Assembly: GCA_030606805.1 (NCBI GenBank)
Contig: JAUWFS010000208.1
Coordinates: 1 to 5,767 of the forward strand
Length of the DNA stretch: 5,767 nucleotides
Source of the DNA: B13-G4 sp030606805
GTDB taxonomy: Bacteria > Desulfobacterota > Desulfobacteria > Desulfobacterales > ETH-SRB1
Direction of reading: 5' to 3'
The notes beneath the pieces were generated by a model. That model worked only from the letters and a program-made list of their open reading frames with translations. It was not told the DNA's origin and made no database searches. The translations under genes were made by a program, and so were the position numbers. Of this stretch, positions 1-4,923 are shown piece by piece. Each line of letters begins with the position of its first letter. Within the stretch, counting starts at the first letter, position 1.

Positions 1-399
1 TCACCAAAAGGTTCTAAGCCTAAATTTATGATATGCTTTGAAATCGCGATCCTTTGATACCAAGATCATTTTTCGCTGAATAGCCTGCCAGATAATGATA
101 CGATCAAAGGGGTCCTTGTGTGAAAGCCTTGGTAACTTATGAAAACCGGATGCTTCAGCAGCGGTAATCGGCAATATTTTCAGATCCATCTTACCGGCAA
201 AATCAGGCAATTCTTCCGGTTCCACTCCGGTCAATTCGAGATTTCCAAGGGCATACTTCAAGGAAATTTCCCAGAATGTAACTACACTGACAGCCACGTC
301 ATTGTTCGGAGACTTTATCTTACGGACTGCTGCCTTGCTTAATTTATCGGGGGCAAAAAGCGACCACAAAAATCTATGGGTATCCAGTAATAAGTTCAT
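1..399 (-). CDS. PIN-domain toxin, VapC-like ribonuclease
   Basis: This 132-residue protein is a predicted Mg2+-dependent PIN endoribonuclease, the toxin half of a TA pair. Visible in the sequence are the opening LLLDTH with acidic D6, the TFWEISLKYALGNL block with E44, the HKDPFDR motif (D96, D99) and the SKDRDF motif (D117). These match the acidic residues of the PIN active site, and the length is typical of the family. The DTH / WEISLK / DPFDR combination is characteristic of PIN toxins that pair with Phd-like antitoxins. The start codon overlaps the antitoxin stop as ATGA, and there is no clear ribosome binding site of its own, so translation is probably coupled to the antitoxin. The stop codon sits at the window edge and the gene looks complete. 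The RNA target cannot be read from the sequence. Confidence 0.92.
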   Translation of the reverse strand: MNLLLDTHRFLWSLFAPDKLSKAAVRKIKSPNNDVAVSVVTFWEISLKYALGNLELTGVEPEELPDFAGKMDLKILPITAAEASGFHKLPRLSHKDPFDRIIIWQAIQRKMILVSKDRDFKAYHKFRLRTFW

Positions 400-635
400 G
401 AGGCCAGCATTTCTTTCTCACTAATCTTAAAGTCGTCATGGATCATGCATCCGGCCCGGCCCTTAAGCAAACCAAGGCTCCTTTCCGGTTTAGAGGCATA
501 GGCTGAATATGGGACAATTACAGCGACTTTTTCCCGTTTCTTGCCGTAACTTATAACAATTTTCTGACCGCTCCTTAATTTTTTCAAAACCTCCGAAAAA
601 CTGGTTTTCAGTTCTCCTGTCGTAAGTGTTTGCAT
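396..635 (-). CDS. Phd/YefM-type antitoxin of the PIN toxin at 1-399
   Basis: This 79-residue protein begins MQTLTTGELKTSFSEVLKK. The N-terminal half (about 1-50) has the Phd/YefM pattern: a short strand, a helix with conserved L and F positions, then GQKIVISYGKKREKVAVIVP. That fold dimerises and binds the operator. The C-terminal part (about 52-79, with LGLLKGRAG and DDFKISEKEML) resembles the toxin-binding tail that wraps the partner PIN protein. The frame is open 33 codons further upstream, to 734, but I chose 635 because an excellent AAGGAGG lies just before it and because the longer version would translate through the promoter. The stop codon overlaps the toxin start by 4 bases. By analogy with the family it should repress its own operon, probably at the palindrome at 681-695. 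Confidence 0.88.
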   Translation of the reverse strand: MQTLTTGELKTSFSEVLKKLRSGQKIVISYGKKREKVAVIVPYSAYASKPERSLGLLKGRAGCMIHDDFKISEKEMLAS

Positions 636-640
636 GTGAG

Positions 641-647
641 CCTCCTT
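641..647 (-). promoter_or_regulatory. Strong Shine-Dalgarno site that sets the antitoxin start
   Basis: On the minus strand this reads AAGGAGG, five bases before the ATG at 635. It is the best ribosome binding site in the window and decides between the 635 start and the longer open frame beginning at 734. It also fits the usual TA design, in which the antitoxin is translated more strongly than the coupled toxin. Confidence 0.85.
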
Positions 648-666
648 AGCAATACATATTAGTTTA

Positions 667-695
667 ATATTATATAGTTTTTGACAACTTGTCAA
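667..695 (-). promoter_or_regulatory. Antitoxin-toxin promoter with palindromic operator on the -35 box
   Basis: On the minus strand a consensus TTGACA (690-695) is followed by AT-rich sequence offering TAATAT (667-672) at a 17-base spacing or TATAAT (669-674) at 15 bases. The -35 hexamer is part of TTGACAAGTTGTCAA (681-695), a perfect palindrome with 7-bp arms around one central base. Phd-family antitoxins usually bind short palindromes in their own promoters, so this is the likely autoregulatory operator. The promoter and palindrome are seen directly; binding is inferred. Confidence 0.7.
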
Positions 696-736
696 GAACA
701 GGCAGTTATTTTCAGTAAGGATTCCAGCATGCAAGG

Positions 737-964
737 GATATTAAGGTTTATAATGCGAGCCTTTCCGGTGGAAGTTTAATCCACAGATTACGCAGATTAC
801 ACAGATTCTCCTCTGGCTTGCCGCGTGGTAGCGCGTTTGCTTCCTTTCACATTGTTAGTTTCGCTATAAGATCAATTGAAATAATGGAAAAATTAACAGA
901 TTTAATTACCGGTGGCAGGCTTCTCTGGGGCCCTTCACTAAAGGTGATTGCAAGAAAGAAGTAG
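737..964 (+). pseudogene. Truncated duplicate of the methyltransferase 3' end
   Basis: This stretch repeats the last third-to-fifth of the intact gene at 2832-3671. Bases 740-780 match 3504-3544 with 2 differences in 41, and 841-964 match 3548-3671 with 14 differences in 124, including the shared TAG stop (962-964). The encoded end, SFHIVSFAIRSIE followed by KLTDL and WGPSL, is the same protein tail with 7 changes in 40 residues. The methyltransferase fold itself is missing: upstream of about 737 the sequence becomes the TA promoter region, with an in-frame stop at 716-718 and no usable start codon. A 60-bp sequence (781-840) replaces three bases of the intact gene and keeps the frame open. 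Weak similarity to the sequence after the intact gene continues to about 985. It is a remnant with no expected product. Confidence 0.88.
781..840 (+). repeat. 60-bp short-repeat insertion, in frame within the methyltransferase remnant
   Basis: Compared with the intact gene, these 60 bases replace TAG (3545-3547), a net gain of 57 bases or 19 codons. The left half contains CAGATTAC at 784-791 and 793-800 and CAGATT at 802-807, a tandem pattern with a 9-base period. The right half is GC-richer, with CCGCGTGGTAGCGCG. The inserted codons read HRLRRLHRF and onward without a stop. From memory, strings of the CAGATTACGCAGATTAC kind recur between genes in many environmental bacterial genomes, which suggests a dispersed repeat. 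Confidence 0.7.
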
Positions 965-1088
965 AAGATTCCATTGAGCATGAAGGTTTCTTACTTTTAT
1001 CATGGGAAAGAAAGAAAATGACTGGCATGATGAGGTGGCCTCGATTTTCTCCAGAAAAAAGTGAAAGAACGGAGCCCTGGTTTTTCAC

Positions 1089-1127
1089 TTGACGATATTT
1101 AACAATTATGTTATTAACCATTATGTT
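1089..1127 (+). promoter_or_regulatory. Promoter candidate for the ATPase gene, with a 13-bp tandem repeat over the -10
   Basis: TTGACG (1089-1094) and TATTAA (1112-1117) are spaced by 17 bases, a good sigma-70 arrangement about 55 bases before the ATPase start. TAACAATTATGTT (1100-1112) is repeated as TAACCATTATGTT (1115-1127), 12 of 13 bases identical at a 15-base period, straddling the -10 box. A regulator binding on one or two helical turns could use this pair, but no regulator is identifiable. The ATPase ribosome binding site is modest: GAAAGG at 1157-1162, nine bases before the ATG. Confidence 0.45.
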
Positions 1128-1171
1128 TAAAGCAACATTGCTAAATACATAATAGTGAAAGGCGATGCATC

Positions 1172-2284
1172 ATGAATCCATTCAAATACGGATCGATTGT
1201 TCTGGGGGGGGATTTCTGCGGTAGAGAAGACCTACTGAAGCAAATTGCCGACCATATCAAAGCATCCCAGAACATCGTGGTTTTCGGTGAAAGACGTGTC
1301 GGAAAGTCGTCTCTTGTATATGAAGCGGTTAGGAAGCTAAAGGGAACAGATCTTTTGTACATAGATCTCCTTGGAATTAAGTCTGTAGATGCCTTGTGCA
1401 AGAGGATGCTCCGGGCAATAGTTACACTGGAAAAAAAGGCAAGCTGGGTAACTAAAATGATTAAAGCCCTGTCGCATCTCAGGCCGACGATTATGACAGA
1501 TCCTATCACTTCCATGCCTATTGTTTCCTTTGATGCGTCCGTAGAACTGAAGGCCAATTCGATCCAGGAGGTGCTCGCTTTGATCGAATCCATAGGTAAG
1601 AAAAAACGTTTGGTCGTCGTCTTCGATGAATTCCAGGACATCCTAAAGACCAAGCACGCTGATGAGGCAATTGCTCTTTTAAGGAGCAAGATACAGTTTC
1701 ACAGCAATATCCCCTATGTCTTTGTTGGGAGCATAAGGCATAAGATGGACGGGATATTTACCTCTCCCGACTCAGCCTTTTTCAAGTCGGCTATCCCGAT
1801 CACTGTGGATCCGCTGCCATATGAAGAATTCTCGAAGTTTTTGACAGAAAAATTCGAGAAAGGACGGCGTAAAGTTTTCGGAGAGATCTTAAAGCAGGTG
1901 TTTCAAATCGCCAATAACATTACCGGGGATATCCAGCAGCTCTGTGAGGCCCTATGGGAAGTCACTCCAGAGAGAAATGCCGTATCATCGGACAAACTGA
2001 AGGCTGCCCTTGAGTTGATATTCGCCAGGGAACAAAAGTCTTACGAAGCCTTTGTGAGCCTTCTGACGGACTTTCAGCTTAAGTGCCTTACAGCCCTGGC
2101 AAGGCAAGGCGGTAAAAGAATCTATTCGATGGATTTTGTGAAGGCCGTTGGACCACACAGTTCCGCATCGGTGAACAGGGCTATAACACGCATGATCAAC
2201 ATAACTATTCTGTTCAAAAGTGGGAAAGAAGTCAGATTCGTCAACCCCTTCTTCAAGGCATGGCTTCTTCCGAGAGGAAGATAG
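1172..2284 (+). CDS. AAA/STAND-like ATPase, archaeal-ATPase (ATPase_2) type, with C-terminal winged-helix-like region
   Basis: This is a 370-residue predicted cytoplasmic P-loop ATPase. It opens with the family-typical segment FCGREDLLKQI (15-25). The Walker A motif is GERRVGKSS (39-47, K45), and Walker B is RLVVVFDEFQD (146-156, D152/E153). A sensor-like strand, PYVFVGSIRHKM, lies at 181-192, followed by a lid region with DPLPYEEFSKFLTEKF (213-228) and TGDIQQLCEALW (251-262). The C-terminus (about 295-365) looks like a winged-helix domain and ends in the family signature FVNPFFKAWL (356-365). All nucleotide-binding residues are present and the length is normal. Proteins of this type act as molecular switches, and some sit near mobile or TA genes, but the substrate and role are unknown here. 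It stands alone, has its own promoter candidate and lies between two gene remnants, which suggests acquisition as a separate cargo gene. Confidence 0.88.
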   Translation: MNPFKYGSIVLGGDFCGREDLLKQIADHIKASQNIVVFGERRVGKSSLVYEAVRKLKGTDLLYIDLLGIKSVDALCKRMLRAIVTLEKKASWVTKMIKALSHLRPTIMTDPITSMPIVSFDASVELKANSIQEVLALIESIGKKKRLVVVFDEFQDILKTKHADEAIALLRSKIQFHSNIPYVFVGSIRHKMDGIFTSPDSAFFKSAIPITVDPLPYEEFSKFLTEKFEKGRRKVFGEILKQVFQIANNITGDIQQLCEALWEVTPERNAVSSDKLKAALELIFAREQKSYEAFVSLLTDFQLKCLTALARQGGKRIYSMDFVKAVGPHSSASVNRAITRMINITILFKSGKEVRFVNPFFKAWLLPRGR

Positions 2285-2380
2285 GTTTTCAGAGGAATAG
2301 GTTTTGGGGGGACATCCTTTACTAATTGGACTAACCGGGTTTTTGTGATGTTGACTTCGTGCAGACGTGTACATTCTGAA

Positions 2381-2606
2381 AGTGCGGGGATAAACTGAGC
2401 AGATAACAGATGGAGTAAATGGAATACTGATGCCGCCAACAGACCTGTTTGCTCTGGCAAAGACTGTCATACGAGTTTTAAATGATAGAAAAGCTGCAAG
2501 AAATATGGGATTGGCTGCGAGGAAAAAAGTAGAACAGGAATTTTCTGTTGAAAAGATGGTGTCAGAAACAGAAAAAGTTTATTTGTCTCTTCTGAGAGCT
2601 GGTTAA
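2381..2606 (+). pseudogene. 3' remnant of a family-4 glycosyltransferase (GT4)
   Basis: The frame from 2394 to the TAA at 2604-2606 encodes 70 residues: TEQITDGVNGILMPP, an Asp-Leu-x-Ala-Leu-Ala stretch, then RNMGLAARKKVEQEFS, VEKMVSETEKVY and LSLLRAG. This is the typical end of a GT4 enzyme: the nucleotide-sugar-binding E-x(4)-DGVNG-x-L-x-PP loop, then the closing helices. An in-frame stop at 2391-2393 coincides with one extra A in GGGATAAACTGAG. Removing it restores GITEQ, the expected preceding residues, so the break looks like a frameshift. Recognisable homology fades upstream of about 2381, and the N-terminal domain is absent between here and the ATPase gene. An ATG at 2430 could start a 58-codon peptide, but no function is expected. 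Before the 214-bp insertion, the TAA would have been one base from the methyltransferase ATG, implying an operon. Confidence 0.82.
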
Positions 2607-2610
2607 AATG
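2601..2610 (+). repeat. Left copy of a 10-bp target-site duplication
   Basis: GGTTAAAATG lies directly outside the left end of the inverted-repeat element and is repeated exactly at 2825-2834, directly outside its right end. This copy carries the last sense codon (GGT) and stop (TAA) of the GT4 remnant. Confidence 0.82.
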
Positions 2611-2824
2611 TAATAGTTCAGCCACGAATGAACACGAATTTACACAAATAACGTTCAAATAAATTCTATTGAACAGAACTTTTGTGTTGAAGCCTTTGTT
2701 TTTTAAAATTAAGAAGAAATGCTAACCGCAAGCCAGTTGCCTTCAAATTAATACTAAGTTTCGAACTTTTGTATGATAAATTTTTATTCGAGTCCATTTG
2801 TGTCAATTGGTGGCTGAACTGTTA
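2611..2824. mobile_element. 214-bp MITE-like non-autonomous element
   Basis: The left end TAATAGTTCAGCCAC (2611-2625) and the right end, read on the minus strand as TAACAGTTCAGCCAC (2810-2824), match at 14 of 15 bases. The inverted similarity continues inward more weakly, with about 32 of 41 positions matching between 2611-2651 and 2784-2824. Identical 10-bp direct repeats abut both ends. The interior is AT-rich, has no plausible gene, and holds a small hairpin (GTTCAA 2653-2658 with TTGAAC 2669-2674). Small size, terminal inverted repeats, target duplication and lack of a transposase together define a MITE-like element. The 10-bp duplication would fit mobilisation by an IS4-like transposase, but that is inference. 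TATGAT at 2772-2777 could be part of an outward promoter for the downstream gene; no good -35 box accompanies it. Confidence 0.82.
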
Positions 2825-2834
2825 GGTTAAAATG
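2825..2834 (+). repeat. Right copy of the 10-bp target-site duplication, supplying the methyltransferase ATG
   Basis: This second GGTTAAAATG ends with the ATG (2832-2834) that starts the methyltransferase. Its AGGT stretch may serve as a weak ribosome binding site. Because both copies are complete, insertion of the element left the upstream stop and the downstream start intact. Confidence 0.82.
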
Positions 2835-3671
2835 AAAAAATGTCCATACTGCAAAGCCGGCGGGGATTTCTATTTTAAGATTTTTTCAAGAACCTATAAC
2901 CGGTGTTCGGAGTGTGATCTCATCTATAAACAAACCCAGGATTCCTATGATAAAATCCTAACCCATTATCGTGAGGATTACTTTGACAGATATTATTCTG
3001 ATCAGATAGAAGGGAGCCGGAATAAGTTATTTAATCATATATTGGACTTGATTGAAGAAAATCGGGGAATTGGCAGGTTGTTGGACGTGGGCACCGGTTG
3101 CGGATTTTTTCCGGTAGCTGCTCAAAAAAGGGGATGGGAGGTAAAAGGGATTGAGGCGTCAAATCAATCGGTTGAAGTTGCTCAAAGAGAATATGGGCTT
3201 GATGTGTTTAAGGGGACCCTTCGAGAATATGATGTAAATGACCAGTTTGATGTTATCACCTTCATTAACGTTCTTGATCATTCGGCGGAGCCCTGGGAAG
3301 AAGTTAAGAGAGCTGTTAATTTACTTAACCCGGGAGGCATTGTTTATTTTCGCTTTCCGAATGGTCTTTTGCACACCCAGACTTATCGGCTGGCCTCAAA
3401 ATTTGGACTGGCCGATCTGTCCCGTAGGTTTCTTGTCTTTCATGAATTTTCCTTCACACCAGCATTTGTAAGAAAACTGCTGTCTGATCATGGTATTGCA
3501 GATATTGAAGTTTATAATGCGAGCCTTTCCGGTGGAAGTTTAATTAGTTCCTTTCACATTGTTAGTTTCGCTATAAGATCAATTGAAGCAGCGGGGAAAT
3601 TAACAGATTTAATTTCCGGTGGAAGGGTTCTCTGGGGTCCTTCACTGGAGGTGATTGCAGGAAAAAAGTAG
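2832..3671 (+). CDS. Zinc-ribbon class I SAM-dependent methyltransferase (Methyltransf_23-like)
   Basis: This 279-residue cytoplasmic protein has an N-terminal Cys4 zinc ribbon: CPYC at 4-7 and CSEC at 25-28. A Rossmann-like methyltransferase domain follows (about 65-180). Motif I is LLDVGTGCGFF (83-93), an acidic residue at the end of strand 2 lies in GIEAS (E108), motif II is FDVITFINVLDH (139-150), and the next block is LNPGGIVYFRFPN (165-177). The region 195-279 is family-specific and is what the remnant at 737-964 duplicates. Methyltransferases with this layout are common in capsule, O-antigen and glycan clusters, where they methylate sugars or related intermediates. The GT4 remnant once directly upstream supports such a role, but the exact acceptor is unknown. 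The start comes from the target duplication, and the ribosome binding site is weak. The gene is intact and may now depend on a promoter outside its original operon. Confidence 0.87.
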   Translation: MKKCPYCKAGGDFYFKIFSRTYNRCSECDLIYKQTQDSYDKILTHYREDYFDRYYSDQIEGSRNKLFNHILDLIEENRGIGRLLDVGTGCGFFPVAAQKRGWEVKGIEASNQSVEVAQREYGLDVFKGTLREYDVNDQFDVITFINVLDHSAEPWEEVKRAVNLLNPGGIVYFRFPNGLLHTQTYRLASKFGLADLSRRFLVFHEFSFTPAFVRKLLSDHGIADIEVYNASLSGGSLISSFHIVSFAIRSIEAAGKLTDLISGGRVLWGPSLEVIAGKK

Positions 3672-3902
3672 TGGATTTTATTTAACATTGAACAGTCTCT
3701 TTTCCTCTCCTGAAATTTTCCTTGTCCTTGAAAAATGATGGTGATATGCATATACATTGTTTTGTGGTTTTAAGGAAGGTGTTAGGTGAACTTTATGGAG
3801 GTGTTCTGGAAAGCAGATAAAATTCTTATGAATCATGGAACAAGAAGAGTTCAAGCATTGTAAAGATAAATTTGTCCACAGTACAGGGCAAGAAGGTGCA
3901 TT

Positions 3903-4307
3903 ATGAAAATAGATGAACATATAAAATATTGGCTTAAAAGCGCCGATCATGATTTAGATACGGCTGAAAGTCTATTTGCTGCCGGAAAGTTCGATTGGTG
4001 TTTATTTTTAGGACATCTGGTTTTAGAAAAAGCATTAAAAGCGCATTATGTAAAGGATAATGACAATCGCTTGCCACCAAAGATACATAATTTGGTTAAA
4101 TTGGCAGAAAAAACAACTATTCCATTGAATATGGAACAGGAAATATTTTTTGACGAGGTTAATGATTTTAATATAGAAACAAGATATCCTGAATATAAGC
4201 AGGAATTCTACAAACTTTGCACCAAAGAATATGCAGAAAAATATTTTAACAAGATTAAGGAGCAATACAAATGGATCAAATCTCTGCTAAAACCCGCAGA
4301 ATCATAA
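3903..4307 (+). CDS. HEPN-domain protein, predicted toxin of a HEPN/MNT pair
   Basis: This 134-residue all-helical protein has HEPN-family landmarks in order: HIKYWLKSADHDLDTAESLFAAG (6-28), the core helix FLGHLVLEKALKAHYV (35-50), PPKIHNLVKLAE (58-69) and the FNIETRYPEY block (89-98). HEPN proteins beside MNT nucleotidyltransferases are toxins, generally RNases, neutralised by the partner; in the studied MntA-HepT system the MNT protein AMPylates the HEPN protein. AGAAGGTG (3891-3898) is a good ribosome binding site five bases or so before the ATG. The gene is markedly AT-rich. The usual R-x(4-6)-H catalytic motif is not obvious: R94 is followed by Tyr and no His at that spacing, so catalysis may use other residues or the protein may act differently. 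About 230 bp upstream separate it from the methyltransferase. Confidence 0.87.
   Translation: MKIDEHIKYWLKSADHDLDTAESLFAAGKFDWCLFLGHLVLEKALKAHYVKDNDNRLPPKIHNLVKLAEKTTIPLNMEQEIFFDEVNDFNIETRYPEYKQEFYKLCTKEYAEKYFNKIKEQYKWIKSLLKPAES
4257..4262 (+). promoter_or_regulatory. Shine-Dalgarno site of the MNT gene, inside the HEPN coding region
   Basis: AAGGAG lies eight bases before the ATG at 4271, within the last part of the HEPN gene. It supports this start, and hence the 37-bp gene overlap, over any internal methionine. Confidence 0.75.
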
Positions 4308-4588
4308 ATCAATACATAAAAGAATTGGAAAAAAACAAAATACATATACAACGTGCTGTAATGTTCGGCAGCCATTCCAAGGGGTTCTCCCATGAGTGGA
4401 GTGATATTGATATTGCATTAGTATCGGATGTATTTGATGGCGTGCGCATGCGTGATCGTAATAAAATCAGACGGATTACTCTTTCTATCAGTAGTGATTT
4501 GTCGCCTATTCCGTTTCGACCGGAAGATTTTACAGCCGACGATCCTCTTGTTCGCGAAATTCTGGAAACCGGAACAACGATAGTTTGA
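4271..4588 (+). CDS. Minimal nucleotidyltransferase (MNT), predicted antitoxin of the HEPN protein
   Basis: This 105-residue protein belongs to the small polymerase-beta-like nucleotidyltransferases. The signature is GSHSKG (33-38) and SDIDIALVSD (44-53), which gives exactly G-S-x(10)-D-x-D with D45 and D47 as metal ligands. The C-terminal half includes SPIPFRPEDF (78-87) and DPLVREILETG (91-101), a common ending in this group; the third acidic residue is not certain by eye. It overlaps the HEPN gene by 37 bp in another frame and has its own internal ribosome binding site, so the two are co-transcribed and tightly linked. By analogy with MntA it would transfer AMP from ATP to a Tyr near the HEPN active site; the RYPEY segment of the partner offers Y95 and Y98 as candidates. 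Toxin-first gene order is common for this class. Confidence 0.88.
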   Translation: MDQISAKTRRIINQYIKELEKNKIHIQRAVMFGSHSKGFSHEWSDIDIALVSDVFDGVRMRDRNKIRRITLSISSDLSPIPFRPEDFTADDPLVREILETGTTIV

Positions 4589-4609
4589 TAAAAACTGGAA
4601 AAAAATGGT

Positions 4610-4639
4610 TTGACACGGAAAGAAAGAGAAGTTAAACTT
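4610..4639 (+). promoter_or_regulatory. Promoter candidate of the second Phd/PIN pair, with a small palindrome on the -10
   Basis: TTGACA (4610-4615) and TAAACT (4633-4638) are 17 bases apart in the 77-bp gap after the MNT gene. The -10 lies in AAGTTAAACTT (4629-4639), a perfect palindrome with 5-bp arms that could be an autoregulatory operator. This suggests that the second TA pair is transcribed separately from HEPN/MNT. Confidence 0.5.
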
Positions 4640-4665
4640 AAAATGAACTTTTGATGGGGGGCATC

Positions 4666-4923
4666 ATGCAACATATAATTAACATAAAGGAACTTCGGGC
4701 TTCAATGCCGGAAATTATAAAAAGGGTGCGTAAGGGTGACAAATACACTGTATTTTACAGAAGCAGTCCCACTTTTTGTATTATACCCGTGGATGCCGAG
4801 GAAAACACAAAAATACCTTTATCAGATGATCTGCTTTATGGCGCTTCTGCTGTTGGTAGCTCTTCAGACGGATTAGCGGCAGAGGATCACGATCTCATTC
4901 TATATGGGAAAAAGGTCCAATGA
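4666..4923 (+). CDS. Phd/YefM-type antitoxin of the PIN toxin at 4920-5345
   Basis: This 85-residue protein starts MQHIINIKELRASMPEIIKR. The N-terminal half fits the Phd/YefM pattern: strand, then helix KELRASMPEIIKRVRKGD, then YTVFYRSSPTFCIIPVD. The acidic, glycine- and serine-rich C-terminal tail (about 45-85) would be the flexible toxin-binding part. The frame is open from a TTG at 4651 and an ATG at 4654, but the G-run at 4656-4661 is best placed as a ribosome binding site for the ATG at 4666, and homologous proteins typically begin near the I-x-I-K-E-L-R motif. Its stop overlaps the toxin start by four bases. It is clearly different in sequence from the antitoxin at 396-635, so this is a second module and not a copy. 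Confidence 0.82.
   Translation: MQHIINIKELRASMPEIIKRVRKGDKYTVFYRSSPTFCIIPVDAEENTKIPLSDDLLYGASAVGSSSDGLAAEDHDLILYGKKVQ

Noticed and set aside
396..734. Longer 112-residue version of the first antitoxin starting at 734
   Set aside because: The added 33 residues would run through the promoter and palindrome, while the start at 635 has an excellent AAGGAGG and a family-typical N-terminus.
980..1064. Short open frames after the methyltransferase remnant (starting MKVSYFYHG, and MGKKENDWHDEV from 1002)
   Set aside because: They are only 13 and 20 codons long. The first faintly resembles a glycosyltransferase N-terminus, but too little sequence supports it.
1059..1090. AAGTGAAA / TTTCACTT 8-bp stem before the ATPase promoter as a terminator
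   Set aside because: The loop is 16 bases, the stem is AT-rich and no T-run follows; it also overlaps the -35 candidate.
1141..1689. 182-codon open frame on the minus strand inside the ATPase gene
   Set aside because: It lies antisense to a clearly recognisable P-loop ATPase, has no recognisable domain and is a composition shadow.
2281..2305. ATAGGTTTT repeated at a 16-base period after the ATPase stop
   Set aside because: Two short AT-rich copies with no associated structure are likely chance.
1985..2470. Minus-strand open frames of 161 and 112 codons across the ATPase end and GT4 remnant
   Set aside because: Both strands cannot be supported; the plus strand shows family signatures (FVNPFFKAWL, DGVNG) and the minus-strand products show none.
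2601..2834. CRISPR-like repeat reading of the inverted repeats and 10-bp repeats
   Set aside because: There are only two direct-repeat copies, no spacer array and no cas genes; the target-duplication reading explains everything seen.
3795..3863. 22-codon open frame between the methyltransferase and HEPN genes
   Set aside because: It is short, has no recognisable motif and no continuation; the 3672-3902 gap otherwise shows no gene.
4651..4665. TTG (4651) or ATG (4654) as start of the second antitoxin
   Set aside because: Neither has an upstream ribosome binding site, and the G-run at 4656-4661 is better placed for the ATG at 4666.
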